A stretch of DNA of 45,035 nt from Pseudomonadota bacterium (GCA_021325655.1 JAJPGT010000008.1:1-45035), one strand, 5' to 3'. Shown: positions 8,722-17,603, numbered from the stretch's first letter. The notes: generated by a model from the sequence alone, not told the origin. Numbers and translations: made by a program.

Positions 8722-8755
8722 CGGCCCGAGGGGCGGAAGCTTCTCGGGCCGTTTT
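8722..8755 (+). terminator. Rho-independent terminator
   Basis: A nine-base stem, CGGCCCGAG (8722-8730) pairing with CTCGGGCCG (8743-8751), with a 12-base loop and a TTTT tail (8752-8755). It lies 220 bases after the VWA stop and ahead of the sugar transporter promoter, so it isolates the two units. Confidence 0.75.
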
Positions 8756-8824
8756 GTGTCTCGCACTCGCCCGGTGCCCATCCCCACGCCCCCGCCCGGA
8801 TCCGGCCGCGCTCCCGCGCAGGGA

Positions 8825-8854
8825 TTGACCGGAACGGGAGTCCGAACTCATAAT
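8825..8854 (+). promoter_or_regulatory. Promoter of the sugar ABC transporter operon
   Basis: A -35 TTGACC (8825-8830) and a -10 CATAAT (8849-8854) are 18 bases apart. Transcription would begin near 8861, about 95 bases before the GTG start at 8957. No clear operator dyad is seen beside it. Confidence 0.7.
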
Positions 8855-8956
8855 GCGCGACAGCGGTTGTACCACTGCTGGTGCGAGGCCTCGTCCCCGG
8901 CGCCGGTCTCGAACCGCCCAGGGCACACCGTTACCTGGTCGAAGTGAGGTGAAACG

Positions 8957-10303
8957 GTGTCCGTCCAGACGCGTGGCTCATCGTCCAGCTACCTGTTCGC
9001 GGCGCGCATGGATCGCCGCAGGTTTCTCAGGATGGCGCTCGGCACCGCCGGGCTCGCCGCTGTCGGTGCTACCGTTGGCTTCTCCCCGGCTCCGTCCCGG
9101 GGCGCGGCGCCCGCAGCCGAGGGAGGGAAGCTCGAGATCTTTAGCTGGTGGACCGCTCCGGGTGAGGTCGAGGCGCTCAACGCGCTCTACGACCTGTACA
9201 AGCAGCAGAATCCGGGGGTGGAGATCATCAACGCCGCGCTCGCGGGGGGCACCGGCGCTGGCGGCAACATGAAGGCGGTGCTCCAGACCCGAATGCTGGC
9301 CGGGCAGCCGCCCGACTCGTTCCAGGTCCACCTGGGCCACGAGCTGATCGACAGCCACGTCAAGGCCGGCCGGATGGAGCCGATCGACGACATCTACGCC
9401 AGCCTGGGCCTGAACGACGTCTTCCCGAAGGGCCTGCTGGACAACTCGTCGTACGACGGGCACCAGTGGTCGGTGCCGGTCAACATCCACCGCTCGAACA
9501 TCCTCTGGTACAACACCAAGATCTTCAACGACAACGGTCTGACGCCGCCGGCCACCTGGGACGACTACTTCGCGATCGCTGAGAAGCTCAAGGCCAAAGG
9601 GATCGTCATGGCGGCGCTCGGGGAATCGAGCCCCGGCGAAACCGGGCACTACTTCGAGACGGTGCTCCAGAGTGTGCTCGGCGCCGACGCTTACAAGGGC
9701 CTGTGGACCGGCGCCACCGCGTGGACCGACTCCCGCATTACCGACGCGCTCAACATCATGAAGCGCATCCTGGACTACGCCAACCCGGACTACCTGTCGG
9801 TTGCCTGGGGCGACGTGGCCGAGATGGTGGTCAAGGGCACTGCCGCCACCCAGATCGACGGCGACTGGCGCAACGGCTACTACAAGGGCAAGCAGTTCAG
9901 CGACTACAGTTGGGTGCCGGTCCCGGGGACAAAGGGCATCTACTCGGCGCTGGCCGACTCGTTCGGGCTGCCCAAGGGGGCGCCCGATCGCGACAACGCC
10001 ATCGCCTGGGTCAAGCTCTGCGGCACCCGTGAGGGACAGGACGCCTTCAACCCGCTCAAAGGCTCCATTCCCGCCCGCACCGACGCCGGGCAGTCACCCA
10101 ACTACGACGACTACCAGAAGCAGGCGATGCAGGACTTCAAGACGAACACGATCGTCCCGAGCGTGGTCCACGGCTTCGCTGCGAAGGAAAGCTGGGTGAC
10201 GGACTACGTCAACGCGATGAACGCCTTTGCGACGAACCGGGACGTTGCCGCGACCCAGAACGCGCTCGTCCAGGCAGCCGCCGATGCCGGCGTCGGTTCC
10301 TGA
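8957..10303 (+). CDS. Sugar ABC transporter substrate-binding protein (Tat-exported)
   Basis: Extracellular binding protein of a CUT1-type carbohydrate importer, closest in motifs to glucose/mannose-type binding proteins. The 448-residue protein has a twin-arginine signal (MDRRRFLRMALGTAGLAAVG, from residue 18) and then the mature domain opening KLEIFSWWTAPGEVEALNAL. Later motifs include VNIHRSNILWYN, QIDGDWRNGYY and GSIPARTDAGQ. The GTG at 8957 has GAGGT six bases upstream; the ATG at residue 18 is an alternative start. It overlaps the first permease gene and shares motifs throughout with the lipoprotein at 36925-38403. The substrate is not proven. Confidence 0.9.
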   Translation: MSVQTRGSSSSYLFAARMDRRRFLRMALGTAGLAAVGATVGFSPAPSRGAAPAAEGGKLEIFSWWTAPGEVEALNALYDLYKQQNPGVEIINAALAGGTGAGGNMKAVLQTRMLAGQPPDSFQVHLGHELIDSHVKAGRMEPIDDIYASLGLNDVFPKGLLDNSSYDGHQWSVPVNIHRSNILWYNTKIFNDNGLTPPATWDDYFAIAEKLKAKGIVMAALGESSPGETGHYFETVLQSVLGADAYKGLWTGATAWTDSRITDALNIMKRILDYANPDYLSVAWGDVAEMVVKGTAATQIDGDWRNGYYKGKQFSDYSWVPVPGTKGIYSALADSFGLPKGAPDRDNAIAWVKLCGTREGQDAFNPLKGSIPARTDAGQSPNYDDYQKQAMQDFKTNTIVPSVVHGFAAKESWVTDYVNAMNAFATNRDVAATQNALVQAAADAGVGS

Positions 10304-11252
10304 TTCCACGCGCGCCCGCGCACAGGCCGGGGGCGGGGCCATTCCCGCCCCCGTCGCCGCCCGGCGCGCGCCGTGGTCCTGGCTGAGGAACGATAACTTC
10401 TGGGCGATCGCCGTCCTTAGCCCATCCCTCGTAGCCGTCGCCATCTTCATCTATGCGTTCATTCTCTGGACCATCTACATCTCTCTGGTTGGCTGGAATG
10501 ACATCGTTCCCAACTACGAGTTCGTCGGGCTGCGCAATTTCCAGCGGCTGTCCCAAAACCCCCGCTATCTCATCGACCTGGCGAACACCGCCAAGTTCAC
10601 CGTACTGTTCATGGCTCAGTGCATCGGGTTCGGGTTCTTGCTGGCGGTCCTGCTGGACCAGCGGATCAAAGGGGAATCGATCTTCCGAACGATCTACATC
10701 TTCCCATTCGCTATCTCGGCGATCGTTACTGGCGTAGCCTGGCGCTGGCTGATGTACCCCAACTCTGGCATCAACCTGCTATTCGACTCGGTCGGCCTGG
10801 GCATCCTGAAAAACTCCTGGTTTGCCGATCCGAACATCGGCATCATGGCGGTGTCTATTCCGGCCGCCTGGCAGATGACGGGCTACACCATGGCGCTCTA
10901 TCTCGCTGGCCTGCGCGGCATCTCTCAGGAGCTGCGCGAGGCCGCTAAGATCGATGGTGCCTCGGGCTGGCAGTTCTATCGCTACATCGCGGTTCCGCTG
11001 GTGACCCCGGTGACGCTCACCGTGTTCGTTATCTTGGGCGTCATCTCGCTGCGATTGTTCGACCTCACCGCGGCGATGACCTCCAGCGGGCCGGCCTTTG
11101 CCGACGACACCCCGGCCTTCTTCATGTTCCAGGCCACCTTCCAGAAGAACAATTTCTCCCAGGGGGCATCTATCGCCGTCACGATGCTCATCCTCGCCGC
11201 CGGGCTGATCATTCCCTACCTGCGCAGCATCCACCTGGAGGCCCAGCGGTGA
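10284..11252 (+). CDS. Sugar ABC transporter permease (MalF/UgpA type)
   Basis: First inner-membrane subunit of the importer, 322 residues with about six membrane helices (first near AIAVLSPSLVAVAIFIYAFI). The cytoplasmic coupling loop is present as LREAAKIDGASGWQFYRYIA, followed by VPLVTPV, the EAA motif that docks on the ATPase. I take the ATG at 10284, inside the end of the binding-protein gene (20-base overlap), because an upstream extension adds only low-complexity sequence. The ribosome site is weak, so translation is probably coupled to the upstream gene. Confidence 0.9.
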   Translation: MPASVPDSTRARAQAGGGAIPAPVAARRAPWSWLRNDNFWAIAVLSPSLVAVAIFIYAFILWTIYISLVGWNDIVPNYEFVGLRNFQRLSQNPRYLIDLANTAKFTVLFMAQCIGFGFLLAVLLDQRIKGESIFRTIYIFPFAISAIVTGVAWRWLMYPNSGINLLFDSVGLGILKNSWFADPNIGIMAVSIPAAWQMTGYTMALYLAGLRGISQELREAAKIDGASGWQFYRYIAVPLVTPVTLTVFVILGVISLRLFDLTAAMTSSGPAFADDTPAFFMFQATFQKNNFSQGASIAVTMLILAAGLIIPYLRSIHLEAQR

Positions 11253-12073
11253 GGGCGCTCGCGCTGAGCCGGGTCGCCATCTACCTGGTACTGATCGCCT
11301 TTGCACTGTACTTCCTGATGCCGATCTACGTCCTGGTCGTCACCGGGCTGAAGCCGTTCTCGGATGTGTCGTTCATCGACATGTGGCATCCGCCGCGCTC
11401 GCTGTATCTGGGCAGCTTCGCCACCGCCTGGCCGCTAGTTTCGGCGAACTTCTGGAACAGCTTTCGGATCACGGTGCCGGCGGCGCTCATCTCGTCGTTG
11501 ATCGGTTCGATGAACGGCTACATCTTCGCCAAGTGGCGCTTCCGCTACTCGAACCTGCTCTTCATGCTGGTGCTGTTCGGCATCTTCCTGCCGTACCAGG
11601 GGATCCTGATTCCCCTGGTGCAGATACTGCAGAAAGTGGGGCTGTACGGCTCTATCCCGGGGCTGATCTTCGTCCACTGCGTTTTCGGGATGCCGATCAC
11701 CGCGCTAATCTTCCGCTCCTACTTCGCCACTGTGCCCGATGAGATGGTGGACGCGGCGAAGATCGACGGCGCCGGCTTCTTCGGCATCTACCGCTGGATC
11801 ATGCTCCCGCTATCCATGCCGGCGTTTGCGGTAGCGTTGATCTGGCAGTTCACCACCATCTGGAACGACTTCCTGCTCGGGGTAGTCGTGCTGAGCAACC
11901 CGGCACTGGCGCCGATCACGGTGGCGGTGAACAACCTTGCCGGCAGCTTCTTCGTCCAGTGGAACGTGCAGATGGCCGGGGCCGTGATCGCCGCTGCCCC
12001 GACGATCGCGGTGTACCTGCTGCTGGGCCGCCTGTTCATGCGCGGCCTGCTCGCCGGCGCGCTGAAGGGCTGA
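11249..12073 (+). CDS. Sugar ABC transporter permease (MalG/UgpE type)
   Basis: Second permease, 274 residues with about six membrane helices. It starts at GTG in a GTGA overlap with the stop of the previous gene, indicating translational coupling. The EAA loop reads EMVDAAKIDGAGFFGIYRWI, then MLPLSMP. Binding protein and both permeases are present, but no ATPase gene is nearby, so a shared MsmK/MalK-like ATPase elsewhere in the genome must energise the system. The operon ends in a hairpin shared with the convergent repressor gene. Confidence 0.92.
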   Translation: MRALALSRVAIYLVLIAFALYFLMPIYVLVVTGLKPFSDVSFIDMWHPPRSLYLGSFATAWPLVSANFWNSFRITVPAALISSLIGSMNGYIFAKWRFRYSNLLFMLVLFGIFLPYQGILIPLVQILQKVGLYGSIPGLIFVHCVFGMPITALIFRSYFATVPDEMVDAAKIDGAGFFGIYRWIMLPLSMPAFAVALIWQFTTIWNDFLLGVVVLSNPALAPITVAVNNLAGSFFVQWNVQMAGAVIAAAPTIAVYLLLGRLFMRGLLAGALKG

Positions 12074-12095
12074 GCCGCCGACACACCGGGGACGA

Positions 12096-12115
12096 GCCAG
12101 GCCGAAAGGCCCGGC
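12096..12115. terminator. Hairpin between convergent permease and repressor genes
   Basis: GCCAGGCC (12096-12103) pairs with GGCCCGGC (12108-12115) with one mismatch around a GAAA loop. It sits 22 bases after the permease stop and touches the stop codon of the minus-strand repressor. No T-run is present, so termination strength is uncertain. Confidence 0.45.
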
Positions 12116-12816
12116 TACGCCTCGGGGCGTACCCAGATGTAACCGGCCGAGCGGTCGCCCAGCACGACCGAGCGGTCGCCGACGCGGATGGTGACCGTAC
12201 CGTTGTAGCGCGCCACGTCCTCCACCACGATTCGCGCTCCGGGTTTGACCCCGTAATCCTCCAGGAAAGTGAGGAGCTGCAGGTCCTCTTCTGCCTCCTC
12301 GTGGATGCGGGTTACCTGGCCACGCTGGCCAGCCCTCAGGCTGGCCAGTGGCGCCGCCCCGGTTTCCTCCTGTTCTACCCCGGGCATCGGGTTGCCGTGC
12401 GGGCAGGTGCGCGGATTGCCCAGCACCGCCAGCAAGCGCTCCTCCACCCGGGGCGAGATGGCATGCTCTACCCGGTGCGCCTCCAGGTGCGCCTCGGCCC
12501 AGCGCAGGCCGAGAAGGTCCACCAGCAGGTGCTCGGCGAGCATATGGCGGCGGACGATACTCTCGGCCAGCACTCGGCCGCGCTCAGTGAGGTGCACCTC
12601 CTTGCGGCCATCAAGCGACACCAGCCCGTCGCGGCGCATCCGCTGCAGAGTGGCGGTGACCGTCGGGGCACTGACCGCGAGCTTCTCCGCCAGCCGGGCG
12701 CCAAAGACGGGCCGGCGGTCGCGGTTCATGTAGTAGATGGTCTGGAGATAGTCCTCGACAGTGGCGGTCGGCTCACCGCTTGCCACCGCCCTGCCATTTC
12801 GATCGTGCTCTGCCAT
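12115..12816 (-). CDS. DtxR/MntR-family metal-dependent repressor
   Basis: Iron- or manganese-responsive transcription repressor of 233 residues, a three-domain DtxR-type length. The N-terminal winged helix reads VEDYLQTIYYMNRD, then LAEKLAVSAPTVTATLQRMR. The metal-binding/dimerisation domain includes SIVRRHMLAEHLLVDLLGL, HRVEHAIS and CPHGNPMPG, all characteristic. A C-terminal SH3/FeoA-like domain covers about residues 145-233. I take the ATG at 12816 (MAEHDRNG), with GAGGAG about ten bases upstream; a start 11 codons earlier is possible. It converges with the sugar transporter, and no metal transporter is adjacent, so its targets lie elsewhere. Iron versus manganese cannot be decided from sequence. 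Confidence 0.9.
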   Translation of the reverse strand: MAEHDRNGRAVASGEPTATVEDYLQTIYYMNRDRRPVFGARLAEKLAVSAPTVTATLQRMRRDGLVSLDGRKEVHLTERGRVLAESIVRRHMLAEHLLVDLLGLRWAEAHLEAHRVEHAISPRVEERLLAVLGNPRTCPHGNPMPGVEQEETGAAPLASLRAGQRGQVTRIHEEAEEDLQLLTFLEDYGVKPGARIVVEDVARYNGTVTIRVGDRSVVLGDRSAGYIWVRPEA

Positions 12817-12958
12817 TGGGACGGCGCTCCTCGCGCTGGCGGACGCCACCGGAGCCGCGGCCCGCGGTGGGGAGCCGAGAGTGCCACGGGCTCGGCCCGG
12901 CGCTATACCCCTATGGTACCCCGCCGGGGCGGCACCGCGAGGTTCCCTGAACAGACGC

Positions 12959-12984
12959 GAGGCGGGCCTTACGCGGCCCGCCTC
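12959..12984 (-). terminator. Hairpin after ilvE
   Basis: A perfect ten-base stem, GAGGCGGGCC (12959-12968) with GGCCCGCCTC (12975-12984), loop TTACGC. It lies 19 bases beyond the ilvE stop on the minus strand and probably ends the aminotransferase transcript before the repressor gene. The downstream tail is only weakly T-rich. Confidence 0.6.
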
Positions 12985-13003
12985 AACGTGCCTGGAAGCT
13001 AAG

Positions 13004-13942
13004 CTAGCGCGCCGGGACGCGCGCCGGGTACACCGGGGTGAGCCAGTCCATGTACTTCGGGTTGCGCCCGCGGATCACGTCGAAGTAGCTCGCCATCATC
13101 TGGCGAGTGACCGGTCCGACCGTGCCATCGCCGATGGCGCGGTGGTCGACTTCGATAATCGGGGTGACGTGCGCCGCGGTGCCCACCATGAACAGCTCAT
13201 CCGCGGTGTACAGCTCGTTACGCGCTACCTGTCGCTCGACCGTCTCGATCCCCAGCTCGTCCCGGGCGAGCTGGATGATCGTGTTGCGAGTGATGCCCAC
13301 CAGGATTGTCTCCGACTCGGCCGGGGTGACCAGCCGGCCGCCTTGCACCAGGAACAGGTTCTCCCCCGAGCCTTCGCACACCGTGCCCTGGGTAGTGAGC
13401 ATGATCGCCTCGTCGAAGCCCGCGTCGTTGGCCTCGGTGCGGGCGAGCGCGTTGTTGATGTAGATCCCCGTCACCTTGCCCCGGGCCGGAATGGCATTCT
13501 CGTCCACCCGGCGCCAAGAGGAGACTCCCACCCGCACCCCCTGGTCGCCCAGGTACAGCCCCAGCGGGACAGTGAAGATGGCGAAGTGGTCCTCCAGGTC
13601 ATGCAGCCGTGGACCCAGGTCCAGGCTCCCCTTGTAGGCGATCGGCCGGATGTACATGTCCTCGCGGTAGCCGTTACGCTCGATCAGCTCGCGGGTGATC
13701 TCGCAGAGCTGCTGCACGTTGTACGGCAGGCTGATGCGCAGCATCCGGCAGCTGCGTAGGAGGCGCTCGTAGTGCTCGCGGAGGCGGAATACGTAGAGCT
13801 GCTCAGCCTCGGGATTCCAGTTGCCGCGGATGCCCTCGAAGCACCCGGTCCCATAGTTGAAGGCGTGGGTCATAATGCTGACCTTGGCCTGTGAGATGGG
13901 GACGAACTTGTTCTGGAAGAAGGCGAATGGCTCTCGCTCCAC
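13004..13942 (-). CDS. ilvE: Branched-chain amino acid aminotransferase
   Basis: PLP enzyme (fold type IV) making or degrading leucine, isoleucine and valine by transamination with 2-oxoglutarate. The 312-residue protein keeps family motifs: THAFNYGTGCFEGIRGNWN near the N-terminus, the PLP lysine K156 in RGKVTGIYINNALART, and EGSGENLF around residues 190-197. Translation starts at GTG (13942), with AGGTAG-type pairing in GGAGGT (13949-13954) six bases upstream. It lies 30 bases downstream of the second aminotransferase gene, so the two are likely one operon. The spacing and strong terminator afterwards support that. Confidence 0.95.
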   Translation of the reverse strand: MEREPFAFFQNKFVPISQAKVSIMTHAFNYGTGCFEGIRGNWNPEAEQLYVFRLREHYERLLRSCRMLRISLPYNVQQLCEITRELIERNGYREDMYIRPIAYKGSLDLGPRLHDLEDHFAIFTVPLGLYLGDQGVRVGVSSWRRVDENAIPARGKVTGIYINNALARTEANDAGFDEAIMLTTQGTVCEGSGENLFLVQGGRLVTPAESETILVGITRNTIIQLARDELGIETVERQVARNELYTADELFMVGTAAHVTPIIEVDHRAIGDGTVGPVTRQMMASYFDVIRGRNPKYMDWLTPVYPARVPAR

Positions 13943-13972
13943 AGTACTACCTCCGCATCTGGCTGACGCCGC

Positions 13973-15217
13973 TCAGATTATAGCGAGCGGCTCGTGGTAC
14001 TGCCGGGTCCGCCGCTTTCCCCGCTCAACCTTGCTGAACGCCCGCGCCAGGCGGGCAACGGCGTCTTCCAGCTTATGCGGAGCAGCGTTCGAGAAGTTCA
14101 AGCGCAAGGTGTTGTGCACGTCGCCGCGGGGATGGAACGATTCCCCCGGCACGAAGGAGACGTCCTCCTGCGCCGCTTCCCGGAAGAAGTCCAGCGCGTG
14201 GCAGTCGGGCGGGAGCGTAGCCCAGACGAACAGCCCGCCCTGGGGCCGAGTCCAGGTCACCTCACCGTCGGGGAAGTGGCGCGCGAGCGCCGCCAGCAGC
14301 GCGTCGCGGCGCTCGCGATACACCGGGATCAGGCGCTGGACGTGTGGCTCCAGAAACCCGGCGCGGACAACCTCGAAGGTGACCATCTGCTGGAACATGC
14401 CGGTGTGCAGGTCCGCCGGCTGCTTGGCCAGGACGAGCTTGTCCAGCACCGGGCGCGCAGCGACGATCCAGCCGAGGCGCATCCCGGGATCCAGGATCTT
14501 CGAAAAGGTGCCCAGGTAGATCACCCGACCGTCCGGATCCAGTGCCTTGAGCGGCGGGATGGCTTGGCCCTCGTAGCGCAGCTCGCTGTACGGGTCATCC
14601 TCGATGATCGGGACACCGTAGCGCTCCGACAGCTCCAGCAGGTGCTGGCGACGGGGCAGCGACAGCGTCCGGCCGCTCGGGTTCTGGAAAGTCGGCACCA
14701 GGTAGATGAACTTCACCACCTCGCGTGCCAGTAGCTCCTCCAGCGCGTCGGTGCGGACGCCGTCATCATCCGTTGGCGCTACCAGGAAGCGGGCCTGGTA
14801 GGAGATGAACGCTTGCAGCGCCGCGACGTAGCTAGGGTCCTCCACCACCACCGCGTCGCCCGGGTTGATGAACAGCCGGCCCACCAGATCCAGCGCCTGC
14901 TGCGAGCCGCTGGTGATGAGGACCTCATCGGGTGTGCTACGGATGTTCCAGAGGCGCGCCAGCCGGGCGGAGATGAACGCCCGCAGCGGCTCATAGCCCT
15001 CCGTCGCGCCGTATTGCAGCGCCTGCTCGGGGGCGTTCTCCAGGACCAGCTCGCAGGCCCGGCGCACCTCGTCCACGGGAAACAGCTCTGGCGCCGGCAG
15101 GCCGCCTGCCAGGGAGATGAAGTTCGGGCCTCCGGACACCTTCAGGATCTCGCGGATGCCCGAGGCGTTCAATCCGTCGCACCGCTCCGCGTAAAGCTGT
15201 TCCCACTGTACCGCCAT
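13973..15217 (-). CDS. PLP aminotransferase, 2-aminoadipate/LysN type
   Basis: Class I/II aminotransferase (fold type I) of 414 residues, most like the broad-specificity 2-aminoadipate/aromatic/branched-chain enzymes of Thermus and relatives. Visible motifs: SLAGGLPAPELFP at the N-terminus, ALQYGATEGYEPLR, TSGSQQALDLV, and the PLP-binding lysine K240 in GTFSKILDPGMRLGW. RLNFS in the C-terminal domain carries the substrate-carboxylate arginine. It is upstream of ilvE by 30 bases, fitting a role in amino acid synthesis (lysine or branched-chain), though specificity cannot be read from sequence. The ATG at 15217 has GGGAG close upstream. Confidence 0.9.
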   Translation of the reverse strand: MAVQWEQLYAERCDGLNASGIREILKVSGGPNFISLAGGLPAPELFPVDEVRRACELVLENAPEQALQYGATEGYEPLRAFISARLARLWNIRSTPDEVLITSGSQQALDLVGRLFINPGDAVVVEDPSYVAALQAFISYQARFLVAPTDDDGVRTDALEELLAREVVKFIYLVPTFQNPSGRTLSLPRRQHLLELSERYGVPIIEDDPYSELRYEGQAIPPLKALDPDGRVIYLGTFSKILDPGMRLGWIVAARPVLDKLVLAKQPADLHTGMFQQMVTFEVVRAGFLEPHVQRLIPVYRERRDALLAALARHFPDGEVTWTRPQGGLFVWATLPPDCHALDFFREAAQEDVSFVPGESFHPRGDVHNTLRLNFSNAAPHKLEDAVARLARAFSKVERGKRRTRQYHEPLAII

Positions 15218-15352
15218 GCGCGCTCCCGACCACCATACTCGTACCTGCTCGCTAAGAAAGACACAGCCCCGACGACAGGCTGCCGTCGAGGCCTCCCAGG
15301 CAGGGTGGCATACTTCTAGCAGGGTACCATCCCACCCCTTCCCTGTGCACGT

Positions 15353-16264
15353 CTAACACCCTTCAGAAAGGCAGCAGCGCGAGGCGGAGCGGGAGGAGGC
15401 GGATCGGTAAGCCCATCCCGCCGTGCCGGCGGCGCCCAGCAGCCGGATCCGCTCGCGCGCCGCGGTAACCACCGCCTCCTCCGCCTCGGCCAGCACCTGG
15501 CTGGGCCGGCTGGCGCCTGCACCGAGCGCCTGGCGCGCGCCGCCAACGAACGCCCGATTGATGACGTGGGCGATGTTCACCTTGGCCACCCCCAGCCGAA
15601 CGGCCCTGACGAGCGAGGCTTCGGTGACGGAGGAGCCGCCGTGCAGGACGAGCGGCACGTGGACCCGCGCGGCGATCTGGCGCAGACGGTCCAGATCCAG
15701 CTCCACCGGCGCCGGAGGCGGCGTGTGGACGTTGCCGACCGAGACGGCGAGTGCATCGACCTGGGTGCGGTCGACGAAGGCGCGCGCCTCGTCGGGATCG
15801 GTCATCCGGGCGGCAGCCGCGGCCACGGTGATGCCCTCCTCGGCGCCGGCGATCGGGCCGAGCTCCGCCTCTACTCCCGCGCTGCGCGCCCTGGCCACGG
15901 CCACCGCTTGCCGCGTCAGCCGCAGCTTCTCATCAGGCGCAAGCAGCGAGCCATCCAGCATAACTGAGGTGAAACCGGCCGCCAGGCAGGCAGCCACTTC
16001 TTCCAGGTCCGTGCCATGGTCCAGGTGCAGCCCGATCGGTACCCGAGCGGCGTTCGCCTCCACCCGCACCACCGCGGCAAGCGCCTCCAGTCCGGCGGCG
16101 CGCAGTCCGACCGGCCCGGCCTGGATGATGACGGGCGCCTGCTCCTCGACCGCCGCCCGGATGAGCGGCCGCACCAGCGCCACGGTGTCGAGGTTGAACG
16201 CGGCCAGGGCGTAGCCCCCGGCCCGCGCCTGCGCAAGCAGCGGCGTCGCGTTGACGAGCGGCAT
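15353..16264 (-). CDS. Class II ketose-bisphosphate aldolase (GatY/KbaY/FbaA-like)
   Basis: Zinc aldolase that cleaves fructose- or tagatose-1,6-bisphosphate to triose phosphates. The 303-residue protein has the catalytic HLDHGT motif (D82, zinc ligand H83), the second acidic motif VEAELG (E132, E134), zinc ligands H180 (SVGNVH) and H208 (LVLHGGSS), and AKVNI. The last 20 or so residues are a Ser/Arg-rich tail beyond the usual family end. Its ATG overlaps the TGA of the upstream HD-GYP gene (TGATG), so translation is coupled, an unexpected pairing of a sugar enzyme with a c-di-GMP phosphodiesterase. Substrate stereochemistry is undecided. Confidence 0.88.
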   Translation of the reverse strand: MPLVNATPLLAQARAGGYALAAFNLDTVALVRPLIRAAVEEQAPVIIQAGPVGLRAAGLEALAAVVRVEANAARVPIGLHLDHGTDLEEVAACLAAGFTSVMLDGSLLAPDEKLRLTRQAVAVARARSAGVEAELGPIAGAEEGITVAAAAARMTDPDEARAFVDRTQVDALAVSVGNVHTPPPAPVELDLDRLRQIAARVHVPLVLHGGSSVTEASLVRAVRLGVAKVNIAHVINRAFVGGARQALGAGASRPSQVLAEAEEAVVTAARERIRLLGAAGTAGWAYRSASSRSASRCCLSEGC

Positions 16265-17571
16265 CAGGCGGACCGTAACACCTGCTCACCGGCGGTGGCG
16301 CTGGCGTAGCTGCGAATCCGCTGCTCGGCGAACAGCCGCAGAAAGGTATCGATGACACGGGGGTCCCACTGCGTGCCCCTGCCCGCGAGCAGCCGCCGAA
16401 CAGCCTCCTCGTGCGGTAGGCCAACCCGGTACGGCCGGGTGGTGGTCATGGCATCGTAGGCGTCCGCGACGGAGATGATCCGGGCACCGAGCGGAATCTG
16501 CTCGCCGGCGAGGCCATCGGGATACCCGGTGCCATCGAACGATTCGTGGTGGGCTCGTACCCAGCGGGCGACATCGCGGAACATCGTGAAGTGCTGCAGC
16601 ATCAGCCCGCCCGCCACGGGGTGGCGGGCCATGTGCTCGCGCTCTTCGGCCGTGAGCGGACCGGGCTTGAGCAGCACCTCGTTGTTCACCGCGCACTTGC
16701 CGATGTCGTGGAGCCGGCCGGCGAGGTGGACCAGGTACGCCTGGTCGGCCGGCAGCTTCAGCTCCAGCGCGATCCGCTCGCTATACTCACCCACTCGCAG
16801 GGAATGCTTGTGGGTGTAGTAGTCGCGCTGGTCGATGATCTCGGCGAGTTGGAACAGCGCCGCGCGCGTCTGCTCTTCCAGCTCGACGGTGCTCTTGAAC
16901 GCGAAGTAGATCGCGACGAGCGGCACCGCGGCCAGCGCCACGGTCCAGGGCGCCACGGTCCAGAGCTCCGCGAGCAGCAGGCCGACGAAGATCGTCCCGA
17001 AGTAGGCCGGCAGCGTGTGGCGGTTGCCGAGCAGCCAGACGTGGAACACGGGCAATCGCTCGGCGGTGGCAACGATCGTCGCCACCGCGCCGGTGTTAAC
17101 GACGAAGTATTCGAGGATCGCGGCCACCAGCCAGGCCAGCCGCGCCGGGGTGACCGCCCCCTCGGCGCCTCCCCCGCCGACGTTCCAGACGACGCCAGCC
17201 AGCCCCACCGCGACCGCGTACTGGCAGACGTTGAACAGGTTCTTGAACCAGGGCCGCTGGCGTGGCCGGAGCACCCAGACGAGGCCGTAGGAGAGCGTGG
17301 CGACGAGCACCGCGGCCGCGGGCGGCAGCAGCAGGAAGGCGGTGACGTACACCGCGCTGGCGACCGACGTCTCCTGGCGGTGGTGCTCGCGCGCGGAGGG
17401 GAGCCGCAGGACGTAGCAGTTCGCCGCGGCCCCGCCGATCACCAGCACGCCGGCGGCCAGCACGTCGCAGCGTGCCTGGCGCGCCAGGAGCAGCGAGGCG
17501 GCGATGACGATGAGGCCGGCAACGACAGTGACGAGCCAGACGATCACCGCTGCTCGCGGAAGTGTTCTCAC
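16264..17571 (-). CDS. Membrane HD-GYP-domain phosphodiesterase
   Basis: Predicted cyclic-di-GMP phosphodiesterase of 435 residues. Residues 1-225 form about seven membrane helices with no recognised ligand domain. The HD-GYP domain follows, with H256 (HSLRVGEYSE), the HD pair H288-D289 and K292 in RLHDIGK, the HHESFDGTGYPDGL segment carrying G349-Y350-P351, and ARIISVADAYDAM. All hallmark residues are intact, so it should be active. The start is GTG with GAGG five bases upstream, 26 bases from a predicted transcription start. It is translationally coupled to the aldolase and lies just downstream of a two-component pair. Confidence 0.92.
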   Translation of the reverse strand: MRTLPRAAVIVWLVTVVAGLIVIAASLLLARQARCDVLAAGVLVIGGAAANCYVLRLPSAREHHRQETSVASAVYVTAFLLLPPAAAVLVATLSYGLVWVLRPRQRPWFKNLFNVCQYAVAVGLAGVVWNVGGGGAEGAVTPARLAWLVAAILEYFVVNTGAVATIVATAERLPVFHVWLLGNRHTLPAYFGTIFVGLLLAELWTVAPWTVALAAVPLVAIYFAFKSTVELEEQTRAALFQLAEIIDQRDYYTHKHSLRVGEYSERIALELKLPADQAYLVHLAGRLHDIGKCAVNNEVLLKPGPLTAEEREHMARHPVAGGLMLQHFTMFRDVARWVRAHHESFDGTGYPDGLAGEQIPLGARIISVADAYDAMTTTRPYRVGLPHEEAVRRLLAGRGTQWDPRVIDTFLRLFAEQRIRSYASATAGEQVLRSA

Positions 17572-17603
17572 GCGGCCTCGATCTGGGCAAAAGTGCGCAC
17601 GGT

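Noticed and set aside
8640..8760. SRP RNA or T-box riboswitch before the sugar transporter
   Set aside because: The conserved loops (GGAAG/GGAG apical loop of SRP, GGGTGGNACC of T-box) are absent; only generic hairpins and a terminator are seen.
15265..15290. Attenuator hairpin in the leader of the aminotransferase operon
   Set aside because: The stem CGACG/CGTCG is short with a mismatch, and neither a leader peptide nor a clear terminator accompanies it.
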